Below are positions 1-9,910 of a stretch of 64,000 nucleotides of DNA, one piece after another. A program made the translations under genes and the position numbers. The notes beneath the pieces are model-generated. The model did not search any database. It had not been told where the DNA came from and was given only the letters and a program-made list of their open reading frames with translations. How positions within the stretch are numbered: the first letter of the stretch is position 1; each line of letters opens with the position of its first letter. Source of the DNA: Maritalea myrionectae DSM 19524 (GTDB lineage: Bacteria; Pseudomonadota; Alphaproteobacteria; Rhizobiales; Devosiaceae); assembly GCF_000423365.1 (NCBI RefSeq), contig NZ_AUHV01000004.1, positions 482,487 through 546,486 on the forward strand, written 5' to 3'.

Positions 1-2
1 TA

Positions 3-320
3 TGGGTTGGATATTATACGCTAACGCTCGGCTCCCCAGTGCGCGCTACTTTGGGCATGCAAATGATGGATATTGTGCTGACGCCGACCCGGCGAGCGCC
101 CCTTGAAGGCTGGTTGGCCATTTTGCACCCTATTGTGGGTTGGGCCAGTATAACCTTCTTTACCCCATTCATCCTATTGGCAGGGCTCTTCACAGCACGT
201 CGACAACTGGTGCATGACCTGGTTGTTGGCACGCTCATGGTGCGTCGTTCGCCCATGGTCCGTGTGTGGCAAAGCGAATCTGCGAACTATGAAGAGCCAT
301 GGGTCGATCTACGCAGCTAG
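3..320 (+). CDS. RDD family membrane protein, C-terminal part (cut by window start)
   Basis: The reading frame is open from the first bases and ends at a TAG at 318-320, so the 5' end lies outside the window. The fragment begins with an aromatic stretch, then a TLGMQMMDI segment resembling the T-x-G-K-R-L-L-G motif of RDD proteins, followed by a hydrophobic stretch (LAILHPIVGWASITFF and FILLAGLF) and a polar tail. RDD proteins are small multi-helix inner-membrane proteins, mostly of unknown role. The next gene starts about 90 bp later on the same strand. The family assignment rests on this partial sequence. Confidence 0.6.
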   Translation, partial: WVGYYTLTLGSPVRATLGMQMMDIVLTPTRRAPLEGWLAILHPIVGWASITFFTPFILLAGLFTARRQLVHDLVVGTLMVRRSPMVRVWQSESANYEEPWVDLRS

Positions 321-413
321 ATTGAAGACCAACAGCAAAATAATTGAAGAAAAAACGCAATTTGAATAAATAAGGCTTGGTGGCGCAGACGTTTAACTGC
401 AAAATGCGCCACT

Positions 414-2243
414 ATGATAGATGCGTTATTTCAGGTGGGCACACTTTCGATGCCTGTGGCCATGTGGTTGACCATTGCCGTGATTCTCGCGGCGATTGTG
501 CTATTTTCCACTGAATTGGTCAGCCTCGAAATCGTGGCGCTTGGTGTGCTTGTGCTGCTGATGGCCATTGGGCTATTGGCACCGGACACACAATTGACCA
601 CTGAGAGCTTGCTTGCGGGCTTTGCCAACCCGGCCCTCTTGACCATCATTGCCCTTTTGGTGATCGGCCAAGCCCTTTTCCAAACGGACGCTCTGGGTGG
701 AATCACCAAAGCCTTTGAGCGGCTATGGCCTCGCCATCCGTCGCGGGTTATCCCGATCATCCTTATTATCGCTGGTATCTCTAGCGCGGTGATCAACAAT
801 ACCCCTGTGGTCGTGATGTTTATTCCTTTGCTCACCGCAGTTGCGGCGCGTCGGAAACTGGCCACGCCAAAAATCATGATGCCCCTGAGCTTTATTTCTA
901 TATTGGGTGGCATGACCACATTGATCGGTTCCTCCACCAACCTGTTGGCCGCAGGGATAGCGCTTAGCTATGGGGTCACCATCGACTTTTTTGCCTTCAC
1001 GGTGCCGGGTCTGTTTATGGCGGGCGTTGGCGCGATTTATGTCATATTTGTCATGCCGCACATTTTGCCCAGCCGCATGAATGAAAAAGGACAAGAAGTT
1101 CAGGCGCGCAATCTTCAGTTTATCACCGAGATTCGCCTTTATGACGGTCACCCCTTGATTGGGGAGAAAACTGTTGCAGGCATGTTCCCCAAATTCACAA
1201 AGATGACGGTTCGTGCGGTCATGCGCGGGTATGAGCGCTATGTGCCCCCGTTTGAAGATATGACCCTGCGCGCCGGCGATGTGTTGATCTTGGCGGCTAC
1301 CCGCGATCAATTGACCGATGCGCTAAAAGAATGGCGGGCGTTCGACAATCCGCGGATTTCAGAGGACCAAGATGGCCCAACGGATCATGGCATTGTGCTG
1401 TGCGAAGCACTGGTCCCACCCGGCTCGCGCCTTATCAACAATGGCATCGACCAGCGCGGCTTCCTTTCGCAGCATGGTTGTTTGATCCTTGGCATTGAGC
1501 GCCGAAGCCGTATGCCGCGTGAAAGCCTTTCCGAGATCCGCCTTGATGCGGGCGATGTGCTGCTGATCGCTGGGCGCTCCAGCGCCATCAATAATTTGCG
1601 CGGGCAGCAGGATGTGGTGGTGATTGAGTGGAGCGCCTCCGAAGTGCGGCCACACCGCTTTGCCTCTCGCGCCCAATTGATCTTTGCGGCCACGGTGGCG
1701 GCCATTGCTACAGGCATTGTGCCCATCGTTTTTGCAGCCATTGCGGGTGCGTTCGCCATGTTGGCGGGCGGGTGCTTGAATGTGCGCCAGGCCACGCGTG
1801 CCATCGACCGACGCATCTTTTTGCTTGTCGGGTCGGCTATTGCCATGTCGACAGCGCTGGAAACAACGGGCGGCGCGGCCATGATCGCGGATGTCACTGC
1901 GATGACATTATCCAATGTCAGCCCGGCGATGGTCATGTCGTTGACCTTTTTGATTGTGGCTATTTTGACGAACTTTTTGTCCAACAACGCCACTGCGGTG
2001 CTCTTCACGCCCATCGCGATTTCAACCGCACAAGCGTTCGGCCTTGATCCGCTGCCCTTTGTCGTTGCGGTCATTCTGGGCGCTAACGCCTGTTTTGCCA
2101 CGCCAATTGGGTATCAAACCAACCTGTTGGTCATGGGTCCGGGCCACTATCGCTTCAAACACTTCTTCATTGCGGGCATTCCGCTCATTCTCATTGTATG
2201 GATTGTTTTCAGCATTGTTGCGCCGATCTATTATGGCGTTTAG
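414..2243 (+). CDS. SLC13-type (divalent anion:Na+ symporter-like) permease with two RCK_C domains
   Basis: A 609-residue inner-membrane transporter. An N-terminal block of helices (about 10-210) carries NNTPVVVMFIPL and GSSTNLL; the C-terminal block (about 415-605) carries the matching TNFLSNNATAVLFTPIAI and GYQTNLLVMGPG. These paired N-N-T and S-x-T-N repeats are the substrate and Na+ hairpins of the SLC13/DASS fold. Between them (about 225-400) lie two TrkA-C/RCK_C domains, each ending in an AGDVL-(I/L)-A strand. Sulfate is a common substrate for RCK-containing members, but the sequence does not fix it. No strong Shine-Dalgarno precedes the ATG; a start a few codons downstream is possible. 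Confidence 0.85.
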   Translation: MIDALFQVGTLSMPVAMWLTIAVILAAIVLFSTELVSLEIVALGVLVLLMAIGLLAPDTQLTTESLLAGFANPALLTIIALLVIGQALFQTDALGGITKAFERLWPRHPSRVIPIILIIAGISSAVINNTPVVVMFIPLLTAVAARRKLATPKIMMPLSFISILGGMTTLIGSSTNLLAAGIALSYGVTIDFFAFTVPGLFMAGVGAIYVIFVMPHILPSRMNEKGQEVQARNLQFITEIRLYDGHPLIGEKTVAGMFPKFTKMTVRAVMRGYERYVPPFEDMTLRAGDVLILAATRDQLTDALKEWRAFDNPRISEDQDGPTDHGIVLCEALVPPGSRLINNGIDQRGFLSQHGCLILGIERRSRMPRESLSEIRLDAGDVLLIAGRSSAINNLRGQQDVVVIEWSASEVRPHRFASRAQLIFAATVAAIATGIVPIVFAAIAGAFAMLAGGCLNVRQATRAIDRRIFLLVGSAIAMSTALETTGGAAMIADVTAMTLSNVSPAMVMSLTFLIVAILTNFLSNNATAVLFTPIAISTAQAFGLDPLPFVVAVILGANACFATPIGYQTNLLVMGPGHYRFKHFFIAGIPLILIVWIVFSIVAPIYYGV

Positions 2244-2281
2244 ACTGAATTCAGACACAAAAACAAATCAAGGTCCGGCCG

Positions 2282-3022
2282 ATGACAGAACATCGCACCG
2301 CTGAACTTCAGTTCTATCTGACGACGGACAGTCCCTGCCCCTATTTGCCCAATCGCACTGAGCGTAAGGTCTTCACGCACCTTGGCGGTCGGCGCGCTGG
2401 TGAGATGCACGATCTTTTGTCGCTTCACGGGTTCAGGCGCAGCCAAAATATTGTCTATAAACCAGCCTGTGTGGGCTGCACCGCCTGCCAAAGCGCGCGC
2501 GTTGTGATTGATGAATTTGAACCCAATGCACGGCAACGGCGAATCTTGCGCAAAAATGCCGATTTGGTCACCCAGGACGTTTTCCCCGCCGCCACACGAG
2601 AGCAATATCGATTGTTCCGCAAATATCTCAACCATCGCCATGCGGGTGGCGGCATGTCCGACATGTCAGCCTTTGATTATGAGTACATGATTGAAGACAC
2701 CCCGGTGCACACTGTGGTGGTTGAATATCGCAAGCGCTCGCTGGACGCGGACAATTTGAATCCGCTTATGGCCGTTGCGCTAATTGACGTGCTGCCAGAT
2801 GGCTTGTCGATGGTCTATAGCTTCTTCGATCCAGACGCCCATAAACGCAGCCTTGGCGCTTTTATGATCATGGATCAAATTGCCCGGGCCAAGGCCGCTG
2901 GGTTACCGCATCTTTATTTGGGATATTGGGTCAAAAACTCGCCCAAAATGGCCTATAAGGCAGAATATAAACCGCTGGAAGTGCTGACCGACGCTGACCG
3001 CTGGATTCCATTGGAAGACTAA
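2282..3022 (+). CDS. bpt: Aspartate/glutamate leucyltransferase (Bpt, tRNA-protein transferase)
   Basis: The 246-residue protein has the bacterial ATE/Bpt architecture: an N-terminal domain with CPYLPNRTERK and a paired-cysteine segment CVGCTACQSARV (about residues 60-70), then a GNAT-like C-terminal domain with GLSMVYSFFDPD and LYLGYWVKNSPKMAYK. The family transfers Leu from Leu-tRNA to N-terminal Asp or Glu of proteins, creating N-degrons for ClpS/ClpAP. Length and motifs are complete. AAGG lies 8 bases before the ATG, 38 bp after the permease stop. Alphaproteobacterial annotations often call this family arginyltransferase; the Bpt subfamily is favoured by size and motifs. Confidence 0.93.
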   Translation: MTEHRTAELQFYLTTDSPCPYLPNRTERKVFTHLGGRRAGEMHDLLSLHGFRRSQNIVYKPACVGCTACQSARVVIDEFEPNARQRRILRKNADLVTQDVFPAATREQYRLFRKYLNHRHAGGGMSDMSAFDYEYMIEDTPVHTVVVEYRKRSLDADNLNPLMAVALIDVLPDGLSMVYSFFDPDAHKRSLGAFMIMDQIARAKAAGLPHLYLGYWVKNSPKMAYKAEYKPLEVLTDADRWIPLED

Positions 3023-3049
3023 TTCTTCCCTATTCAATATGAGGGTTTT

Positions 3050-4048
3050 ATGCGCAGGGCGCTGACCAGCTTTGTCATTTTTGGCTTTTCTGCTGCCGCG
3101 GGCTTTGTCGCACTTGCCGCTATTGTCGGTTTTTTGGGCTTTGCGCTGTGGCCGTTTGATGTCTTCAATCATTTGCAGCCGCTGTGGCTGATTGGTGGTG
3201 GCGTTTCTCTTGTTTTCGCGCCATTGATCCTGCGTCGTCAGCCTGTGCGCGGGTTTGTCATTGCCTTAAGCGCGACCGGGTTTCTGGCCGCCACGGCGAT
3301 TGTTCTGCCTGAATATCTGGCGGGTTTGCAGCAAACTGAACCCGAATTGGAGGCAAGTGAGACCCAACGTTTGATGACGTTTAATATTTACGCCAAGAAC
3401 GATGATTTAAATGCTCTCGCGCTGAGTGTTTTGGAAGTCGATCCTGACATTGTGGTATTTCAAGAGTTTTGGCGCTGGCATCGTGCGGGATTGGAGGAAC
3501 GGCTTCGGGAGAATTATCCGTTCGCCTTGCATTGCCAGGGCGGTCGCCGTTCGTTCGTCGCGCTTTACGCCAAAATGCCCTTTGCGCCGCAACCTGGCAA
3601 TAACTGCGTGGACAGTTTGGCCGCTGACCAACGGACCTCGATCATTTCGGTCAATTTTCCCGCGACGGAACAACATGACAGCTTTAGCATTGTGACCACC
3701 CATCTCGACTGGCCAATCCCCACGGATCGGCAGCATGGGCAAATGAATGCACTCATAGACGCCATTCAACAGGTGGATGGCCCGTTGCTCGTGGCGGGTG
3801 ACTTCAATTCTACGCCCTATTCTTATGCCTTGAAAAATCTGGTCAAACGCGCCGGATTGAAGCGCATTGCGAAGGGTATTCCCACTTGGCCGGCGCCGCC
3901 GACCTACCCCTTTAAGATGCCAGCGTGGCTGCAATTGGATCAGATAATGAGCCGCGGTGAGATTATCGCCACGCCAGCAAAAAAAGGGCCGAGTGGCGGT
4001 TCTGATCATTATCCGCTCTACACTGATTTTACTGTGACGACCGAGTAA
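3050..4048 (+). CDS. Endonuclease/exonuclease/phosphatase-fold protein with N-terminal membrane segments
   Basis: A 332-residue protein with about three hydrophobic segments in residues 1-95, then an EEP (DNase I-like) domain. Visible EEP motifs are TFNIYAKND, PDIVVFQEF (metal-binding Glu), TTHLDWP (catalytic His), VAGDFNSTPYS (Asp and Asn) and the final GGSDHYPLYTDF (Asp-His pair). The catalytic domain probably faces the periplasm. Members cut phosphodiesters in nucleic acids, inositol phosphates or lipids, and the substrate cannot be read here. GAGGG precedes the ATG. It is convergent with parC, with a shared terminator between them. Confidence 0.85.
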   Translation: MRRALTSFVIFGFSAAAGFVALAAIVGFLGFALWPFDVFNHLQPLWLIGGGVSLVFAPLILRRQPVRGFVIALSATGFLAATAIVLPEYLAGLQQTEPELEASETQRLMTFNIYAKNDDLNALALSVLEVDPDIVVFQEFWRWHRAGLEERLRENYPFALHCQGGRRSFVALYAKMPFAPQPGNNCVDSLAADQRTSIISVNFPATEQHDSFSIVTTHLDWPIPTDRQHGQMNALIDAIQQVDGPLLVAGDFNSTPYSYALKNLVKRAGLKRIAKGIPTWPAPPTYPFKMPAWLQLDQIMSRGEIIATPAKKGPSGGSDHYPLYTDFTVTTE

Positions 4049-4059
4049 CCCGAGAACGA

Positions 4060-4088
4060 AAAATCCCCGAGCGATGCCCGAGGATTTT
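4060..4088. terminator. Bidirectional terminator between the EEP gene and parC
   Basis: A 13-bp stem (AAAATCCCCGAGC paired with GCCCGAGGATTTT, two G-U type pairs) around a GAT loop sits in the 51-bp gap between convergent genes. T runs follow the stem on both strands. Confidence 0.75.
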
Positions 4089-4099
4089 GGTGGGGTTGC

Positions 4100-6346
4100 T
4101 TACCCTTTGAACTTGTTGTTGCGCGGGAAGCCCGGCGGTGGTTGACGCCCTGCGTGGGCGCGCTCGCCGGACCATTCCATCAAATCGTCAGACGCCTTTT
4201 GATACGTCCGGCCGGAACTGTCAGTCCATGTCAGGCCGTCCTCACTGCTAAAGGTTTTCACGTCCGAAACGCCACCATCTTTATAGCGTTGCAGGCGTAC
4301 GCCCTTGCCGCGGCCCATCTCTGGCAATTGATCCAGTGGGAACACGAGCAGTTTCCGGTTTTGCCCGATCACCGCCACCATGTCGCCAGTGACAGGGGTA
4401 AATATCTTGGCTTCAGTGGCGCCAGATACGTTGAGCACCTGCTTGCCTTTGCGGGTGTTGGCGATCAAGCCGTCCTCGGGCACAATAAATCCGTTGCCCA
4501 AATCCGAAGCGATCAAACGTTTTGCGCCCGGCTTATAAACCACCAGATCGACAATGTCGGTACCCTCTTCCATATCCACCAGAATACGCACCGGCTCGCC
4601 GTGACCACGCCCGCCGGGCAGCTTATCGCCCAGAATGGTATAGATGCGGCCGTTTGTGGACAGCATCAGCAATTTGTCCGTCGTTTGGGCATGGGCCCAC
4701 AATTTGAGCTTATCTCCTGTTTTAAACGGTACAGAACTCAAATCTGTCGTGTGCCCCTTCAAGGCACGAATCCAACCTTTTTCCGACATGATCACGGTGA
4801 TCGGCTCGCGCTCGATCATCGCGGTTTGAATGTCATCAAGGTTGGCTTCTGGTGCGTTTTCAAATGTGGTGCGGCGCGCGCCCATTTCGGTGTCTTTATT
4901 GAATTCTTTTTTGATCTCGCGCACTTGATCCGAGATGGCTTCCCATTGCTTATCGGTTGACCCGAGCAATTCAACAAGGCCTTCTTTTTCTTCGCTGAGT
5001 TTGTCGAATTCCTTTCGGATTTCAAACTCTTCGAGCTTGCGCAAGGCCCGCAAGCGCATATTCAAGATGGCCTCGGCCTGCACATCGTTCAGCTCAAAGC
5101 GCGCCATCAGCGCCTTTTTGGCCTCATCCTCTTCGCGGATGATGTGGATCACCTCGTCGATATTGAGGTAGGCGATCAAATAGCCACCAAGCACATTGAG
5201 GCGGTGTTCAATCTGGCCAAGTCTATAGTTAGACCGACGAACCAACACGTCCTTGCGGTGTTCCAACCATGATAACAGCACCTCGCCCAAGCCCATCACT
5301 TTTGGCACTGTGCCGTGGGCCAACACGTTCATGTTGAGGGAAATGCGGCTTTCAAGATCGGTCAGTTTAAACAGCGATTCCATAAGCAATACGGGATCAA
5401 CTGTGCGGCTTTTCGGCTCCAGGACCAACCGAACATGCTCGTCGGACTCGTCACGCACGTCACGCAACAAGGGCAGTCTTTTGGCCAGCAGCAAATCGGC
5501 GATTTTCTCGACCAAGCGCGACTTTTGGATTTGGTATGGAATTTCCGTGACGACAATCTGGTAGCCGCCGCGACCTTGGTCTTCGGTTTCCCAACGCGCG
5601 CGACAACGGAAGCCGCCTCGACCTGTTTCGTAGGCTTGAATGATCGACTCGCGATCATCCACCAAAATACCGCCAGTGGGAAAATCTGGCCCCTGCACAT
5701 AATTGACCAGGGTCTCTGTGCGCGCATTTGGTGTTTTAATAAGGTGCAATGCAGCGTCACAAAGCTCTGCCACGTTGTGAGGCGGGATGGAGGTCGCCAT
5801 CCCCACCGCAATGCCGGATGAACCGTTGGCCAACAGATTCGGAAAGTTGGCTGGCAATACGATGGGTTCTTCTTCTTCCCCATCATATGTTTCGCGGAAG
5901 TCGACAGCATCCTCGGTGATGCCTTCCAGCAAGCGTGCGGCAACACCTGTCAGGCGTGTTTCTGTATACCGCATCGCCGCGGCACTATCGCCATCGATAT
6001 TACCGAAGTTGCCCTGCCCGTCGGCCAATGGATAGCGCACTGCAAAATCCTGCGCCAACCGCACCAAAGCGTCGTAAACCGATTGGTCGCCGTGCGGGTG
6101 ATATTTACCGATCACATCGCCCACAACCCGTGCCGACTTTTTATAACCCTGCCCGGGGTCAAGCTTAAGCAGGCGCATGGCGTGCAAAATGCGTCGGTGC
6201 ACCGGCTTAAGGCCATCGCGCACATCGGGCAAAGCCCGTTGGGTGATGGTGGATAGCGCATAACTTAAATAGCGCTCTTCCAAAGCGCCGCGCAAATCAA
6301 TTGTTGGCAGCTCGCCGCCGCCATCAACAGGCGTTTGATTTCCCAT
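4100..6346 (-). CDS. parC: DNA topoisomerase IV subunit A
   Basis: The 748-residue protein has the type IIA topoisomerase A-subunit layout: an N-terminal breakage-reunion domain with [18 protein letters not shown] (about 37-54), [17 protein letters not shown] (about 83-99) and the catalytic tyrosine in [11 protein letters not shown] (Tyr127), then a coiled-coil gate region (about 420-500) and a short C-terminal beta-pinwheel. It lacks the QRRGGKG GyrA box and is shorter than GyrA, so ParC is preferred. With ParE it decatenates replicated chromosomes. It is the last gene of the minus-strand run from rsh to parC, 36 bp after recO. Confidence 0.95.
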   Translation of the reverse strand: MGNQTPVDGGGELPTIDLRGALEERYLSYALSTITQRALPDVRDGLKPVHRRILHAMRLLKLDPGQGYKKSARVVGDVIGKYHPHGDQSVYDALVRLAQDFAVRYPLADGQGNFGNIDGDSAAAMRYTETRLTGVAARLLEGITEDAVDFRETYDGEEEEPIVLPANFPNLLANGSSGIAVGMATSIPPHNVAELCDAALHLIKTPNARTETLVNYVQGPDFPTGGILVDDRESIIQAYETGRGGFRCRARWETEDQGRGGYQIVVTEIPYQIQKSRLVEKIADLLLAKRLPLLRDVRDESDEHVRLVLEPKSRTVDPVLLMESLFKLTDLESRISLNMNVLAHGTVPKVMGLGEVLLSWLEHRKDVLVRRSNYRLGQIEHRLNVLGGYLIAYLNIDEVIHIIREEDEAKKALMARFELNDVQAEAILNMRLRALRKLEEFEIRKEFDKLSEEKEGLVELLGSTDKQWEAISDQVREIKKEFNKDTEMGARRTTFENAPEANLDDIQTAMIEREPITVIMSEKGWIRALKGHTTDLSSVPFKTGDKLKLWAHAQTTDKLLMLSTNGRIYTILGDKLPGGRGHGEPVRILVDMEEGTDIVDLVVYKPGAKRLIASDLGNGFIVPEDGLIANTRKGKQVLNVSGATEAKIFTPVTGDMVAVIGQNRKLLVFPLDQLPEMGRGKGVRLQRYKDGGVSDVKTFSSEDGLTWTDSSGRTYQKASDDLMEWSGERAHAGRQPPPGFPRNNKFKG

Positions 6347-6382
6347 GGGGGACCCTTTTGATTTTGTAGTTCCGAATCAGTC

Positions 6383-7108
6383 TCAGTATAGCCCGTTTAC
6401 CAAGCCTTCGATGAGGGCCTGACGCATAGAAGGTGGGGATAATTGCCGTGGCGACCAAATATGTAGGTGCAAAAAATGCCCTGTCAGTCGAAACGCCGCT
6501 TCAATCTCCGCGGCCTTGTCCATTTGGAGAGCACCGCCGAGCACTTCGGGCAGTGCAAACAGCTTATCCTTATAAGGCTCGCCCGCCTCTTTCGTCACGG
6601 CGCGTCCAGTGCGCGGCGACACATAGCAAAGCCCTGCGGTTTCGCCTGTCACGGCGCAGCTTGACGTATCAATGCCAAAACCGAGTTCGTTCAACAGACG
6701 CATTTCAAACTTGACCAAGCCGCGCGCCAATATTTCGCCATCGGCTTCGTTTTCATGCATGGCCAAGGCTTCAGCATATAGCCGTGGATGCGGATCGCGT
6801 TCGGGCAGCAGCCGCAAATGCTCGCAAAGAAGTTGGCTCAGCGCCAAACGTTGGCGGCTTTCCATCAAATTGGCCGCCCGCAACGCCAGCGCCTCAACGG
6901 TGAACATGCCCAAATGGTCAGCCAACCGCGCGCGCCAAGTCAATTGCACCGAGTTGCCCGGTTGAAGCAATGCCGCATATTTGCGCGAGCGTCCACCTTT
7001 CACCAGACCAAGATGTCGCCCATATTCAGCAGTCATGGTTTCAATGATCACCGCATTTTCCCCGTGTTTGCGGGTGCCAATGATCAAGCCTTCTGCCTGC
7101 CATTCCAT
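6383..7108 (-). CDS. recO: DNA repair protein RecO
   Basis: The 241-residue protein starts with the RecO OB-fold signature (EWQAEGLIIGTRKHGENAVII, trimmed here: EGLIIGTRKHGENAVI at about 5-20), followed by GLVKGGRSRKYAALLQPGN and a helical C-terminal domain with LRLLNELGFGIDTSSCAVTG. RecO works with RecF and RecR to load RecA on SSB-coated gaps. It begins 9 bp after era, in the order rnc-era-recO that is conserved in many proteobacteria. Confidence 0.95.
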   Translation of the reverse strand: MEWQAEGLIIGTRKHGENAVIIETMTAEYGRHLGLVKGGRSRKYAALLQPGNSVQLTWRARLADHLGMFTVEALALRAANLMESRQRLALSQLLCEHLRLLPERDPHPRLYAEALAMHENEADGEILARGLVKFEMRLLNELGFGIDTSSCAVTGETAGLCYVSPRTGRAVTKEAGEPYKDKLFALPEVLGGALQMDKAAEIEAAFRLTGHFLHLHIWSPRQLSPPSMRQALIEGLVNGLY

Positions 7109-7117
7109 TGCTTGGAC

Positions 7118-8023
7118 CTATTGTGGGAACTCAAGTCCCATTTCGCGATATCGAGATGGGTCATCCGCCCATTTTTCACGCACTTTAACAAACAAAAACA
7201 GATGCACTTTGGTTTCAAAAATCTCGCTCAACTCTTTGCGTGATTCTTCACCGATCTTTTTGATCGTTTGGCCGTTTTTGCCCAACACAATCTTCTTGTG
7301 CCCATCACGCGCCACATAAATCACTTGTTGAATGCGATATGAGCCGTCTTTTTGGGTCTTAAACTGCTCGGTTTCCACCGTCGCAGCATAGGGAATTTCT
7401 TCGTGAATGCGCAAAAATAGCTTTTCCCGCGTCACTTCCGAAGCGGTCAATGCCAGCGTCAGGTCGGTCAAATGATCTTCAGGGAAATGCCATGGTTCAA
7501 CCGGCACCGCTTGGGCGCAATAGTCGACAAAATCCTTAACCCCATCACCTTTGAGCGCTGAAACCATAAAGGTTTGCTCAAAGTTGAGTTTCTCATTGAG
7601 TTCCTGCGCAAGCGCCAACAGCGTCGTGCGCTCAACCTGATCAATCTTGTTCAGGATCAGCACCTTAGATTGCTTGTAGTCACTCAAGCCTTCGATCAGC
7701 GCCTCAATCTCATCGGTTAGACCGCGCTTGCAATCCACAATCAGTGCGAGCACATCTGCATCTGCCGCACCTGACCAAGCCGAGTGCACCATTGCGCGAT
7801 CCAAACGGCGCTTGGGCTTAAAGATACCCGGCGTATCCACAAAGATCATCTGACTTTGATCGAGCGTCACCACGCCGCGCACCTGCGCCCGTGTGGTTTG
7901 CGCCTTGTGCGTCACGATCGACACCTTTGTGCCGACCAACGCATTCAGCAGGGTTGATTTGCCTGCGTTCGGCGCGCCAACCAGCGCCACGAAGCCGCAT
8001 CTTGTTTCAGTATCAGTTGTCAT
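7118..8023 (-). CDS. era: GTPase Era
   Basis: A 301-residue protein from the ATG at 8021-8023 (MTTDTETRC). An upstream in-frame codon at 8071 would add 16 atypical residues inside rnc. The GTPase domain shows the P loop GAPNAGKST, switch II DTPGIFKPKRRLD and NKID; the C-terminal KH domain shows VLGKNGQTIKKIGEESRKEL. Era binds the 3' end of 16S rRNA in 30S maturation at the membrane. The start overlaps the 3' end of rnc by 11 bp, so translation is probably coupled. Confidence 0.97.
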   Translation of the reverse strand: MTTDTETRCGFVALVGAPNAGKSTLLNALVGTKVSIVTHKAQTTRAQVRGVVTLDQSQMIFVDTPGIFKPKRRLDRAMVHSAWSGAADADVLALIVDCKRGLTDEIEALIEGLSDYKQSKVLILNKIDQVERTTLLALAQELNEKLNFEQTFMVSALKGDGVKDFVDYCAQAVPVEPWHFPEDHLTDLTLALTASEVTREKLFLRIHEEIPYAATVETEQFKTQKDGSYRIQQVIYVARDGHKKIVLGKNGQTIKKIGEESRKELSEIFETKVHLFLFVKVREKWADDPSRYREMGLEFPQ

Positions 8024-8723
8024 CTTCTGTCCAAATGCCTTGGCGGACCAAAAAGGCTGTTGCAGCCTCATGTTCTGCGATTTTTTTTGATTTCCCCGTC
8101 GCCTGAGCAGGATCGTGCTTTTCCAAATTCACCGCAATGGTGAAAACAGGTGCGTGGTCTGGTCCCTCACGGGACAATTCTTCATATTTGGGCAGCGCCA
8201 AACCGCGCGATTGCGCCCATTCTTGCAAAGTTGTTTTTGCGTCGCCGCGGCCACTCATTGACGATTTAAAGAAGCTGGCGAACTCGCGCTCAATAAATGC
8301 TTTGGCTGGTGCAAGGCCGCCATCCAGATAGATAGCGCCGATGATGGCTTCGCACACATCGCCCAAGATCGCTTCTTTTTGTGCCCCACCTGTGCGGGCT
8401 TCGGATTGCCCTAGTGCGAGTGCGGCAGGCACGTCGAGCTGGCGCGCAACCGCAGCGCAGCTTTCTTTGCGCACCACCGCATTCAATGCGCGGGACAATT
8501 CACCCTCATTGGCGCTTTTGTGGTGGAAGTGCAAATATTCCGCCACAACGAGGCCCAACACCCGGTCACCCAAAAACTCAAGCCGTTGATATGATTGTTG
8601 CGTGCGGCTCGATGGTGCAATCGCACTGGAGTGCGTCAGCGCCCGCTGCAACAAATCATGGTCGTTAAACTGATAGTCTAGCCGATCAACGAGCTTTTGG
8701 GTTTTAGGTGTCATTTGGGTCAC
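8013..8723 (-). CDS. rnc: Ribonuclease III
   Basis: A 236-residue enzyme that cleaves double-stranded RNA. The signature RLEFLGDRVLGLVVAEYL (about 47-64) contains the Mg2+-binding Glu/Asp cluster, with a second acidic patch in LGDVCEAIIGAIYLDGG. A double-stranded-RNA-binding domain occupies residues 160-230 (TTLQEWAQSRG, GKSKKIAEHEAATAFL). It overlaps lepB by 4 bp upstream and era by 11 bp downstream, giving lepB-rnc-era-recO as one transcript. Confidence 0.97.
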   Translation of the reverse strand: MTQMTPKTQKLVDRLDYQFNDHDLLQRALTHSSAIAPSSRTQQSYQRLEFLGDRVLGLVVAEYLHFHHKSANEGELSRALNAVVRKESCAAVARQLDVPAALALGQSEARTGGAQKEAILGDVCEAIIGAIYLDGGLAPAKAFIEREFASFFKSSMSGRGDAKTTLQEWAQSRGLALPKYEELSREGPDHAPVFTIAVNLEKHDPAQATGKSKKIAEHEAATAFLVRQGIWTEDDN

Positions 8724-9472
8724 TGGTAAACCGACTCAAACATACGATCCCAACGCACATTGCCGGGCCAGTTCCAAACCGCCCATGGGTTGAGATTGTC
8801 TTTGATGGAGAAGTAGCGCACTTCGGCCTTACCAATAAAGTTACTGATGGGTACATAGCCGACTGACGACAATGAACGTGAATCCAATGAACGGTCACGG
8901 TTATCGCCCATCATGAAATAATGGTCTGCGGGCACCCTGTAGACGGCTGTATTGTCGAACGCGCCTGTGTCTGAAATTTCCTGAACTTCGTAACTCGCGC
9001 CGTTGGGCAATGTTTCTTGATAGGTGATCACTTCAACGGAAATGCCGTTGCTGTCAGTGTCGATCCGCGTGCCCGTACGCTCTTTTGCCACTGGCTCGCC
9101 ATTGATATGCAGCAAGCCGTTTTTCATTTGAATTTCATCACCTGGCAGGCCAATCACGCGCTTAATATAGGCTTCTTTTTGCGGCACAGGTTCAAATACA
9201 GCGATTTCACCGGGCTCAGGCGTGCGGCCAAAGATCCGTCCATTGATCGGCACTGCTTTAAACGGAAACGAATAGCTGGAATAGCCATAGGTATATTTCG
9301 AGGCCAATACATAGTCACCGATCAACAGGTTTGACTGTAGCGACGCGGTGGGAATGGAAAATGGTTGCCATAAAAAGCTGCGGATCACCAAAGCGATGAT
9401 GAGCGCCTGCACCAGCACGACAATTGTTTCCCAAATTTCGCTTTTGGCCGATTTGGTTGCTTTTGTTGTCAT
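8720..9472 (-). CDS. lepB: Signal peptidase I with a divergent serine box
   Basis: A 250-residue inner-membrane peptidase that removes signal peptides. One N-terminal helix (about 14-34) leads into the catalytic serine region and box C-D with AYIKRVIGLPGDEI (catalytic Lys104); box E reads FMMGDNRDRSLDSR. The Ser box is IPTASLQSNLLIGDYV with Ser44, where most enzymes have P-S-G-S-M-x-P-T-L, so residues around the nucleophile are changed although Ser and Lys remain. Placement before rnc is the usual lep-rnc-era order. Confidence 0.95.
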   Translation of the reverse strand: MTTKATKSAKSEIWETIVVLVQALIIALVIRSFLWQPFSIPTASLQSNLLIGDYVLASKYTYGYSSYSFPFKAVPINGRIFGRTPEPGEIAVFEPVPQKEAYIKRVIGLPGDEIQMKNGLLHINGEPVAKERTGTRIDTDSNGISVEVITYQETLPNGASYEVQEISDTGAFDNTAVYRVPADHYFMMGDNRDRSLDSRSLSSVGYVPISNFIGKAEVRYFSIKDNLNPWAVWNWPGNVRWDRMFESVYQ

Positions 9473-9494
9473 AGTTTTCGCTTTTCTTTTGGTT

Positions 9495-9899
9495 TTAGGC
9501 GCGTGTCGGCTCGGCTTCGATAATCACAATGGCTTGAGCCATACCATTATCATCAGTGATTGTTAAATGCAGATAGGGTGTGTACCCGTTTGGAACAAGT
9601 CTTTCCAGCGCTTTCTTGGCGCCATTGGTCAGTTCCAAGGTGGGTTTACCTGTCGGCATGTTCACCACACCGATGTCGCGCCAATAAACAGCGCGCGACA
9701 TGCCGGTGCCCAGTGCTTTGGCACAGGCCTCTTTTGCGGCAAACCTTTTGGCGTAGCTGGCGGCCCGTTGGGCGCGTCTATCAGACTTTTTCTGTTCGAT
9801 TTCGGTAAAGCAGCGCTGCACGAAGCGGTCGCCAAAACGCGCCAGCGTTTTTTCGACGCGCTCTATTTCGCAAATATCGTTGCCAATACCGATAATCAA
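9495..9899 (-). CDS. acpS: Holo-[acyl-carrier-protein] synthase
   Basis: A 134-residue protein with the AcpS signature [17 protein letters not shown] (Mg2+-binding Asp8) and [15 protein letters not shown] (Mg2+-binding Glu, about 57). It transfers 4'-phosphopantetheine from CoA to apo-ACP for fatty acid synthesis. It lies 11 bp after pyrE and 22 bp before lepB in the housekeeping operon. In several related genomes pdxJ sits between pyrE and acpS; it is absent here. Confidence 0.95.
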   Translation of the reverse strand: MIIGIGNDICEIERVEKTLARFGDRFVQRCFTEIEQKKSDRRAQRAASYAKRFAAKEACAKALGTGMSRAVYWRDIGVVNMPTGKPTLELTNGAKKALERLVPNGYTPYLHLTITDDNGMAQAIVIIEAEPTRA

Positions 9900-9910
9900 A
9901 TCATTGTCCC

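Noticed and set aside
4142..4960. 272-codon open frame on the plus strand opposite parC
   Set aside because: It is fully antisense to a well-conserved gene, has no ribosome site and its translation shows no domain; such frames are common in GC-rich codon usage.
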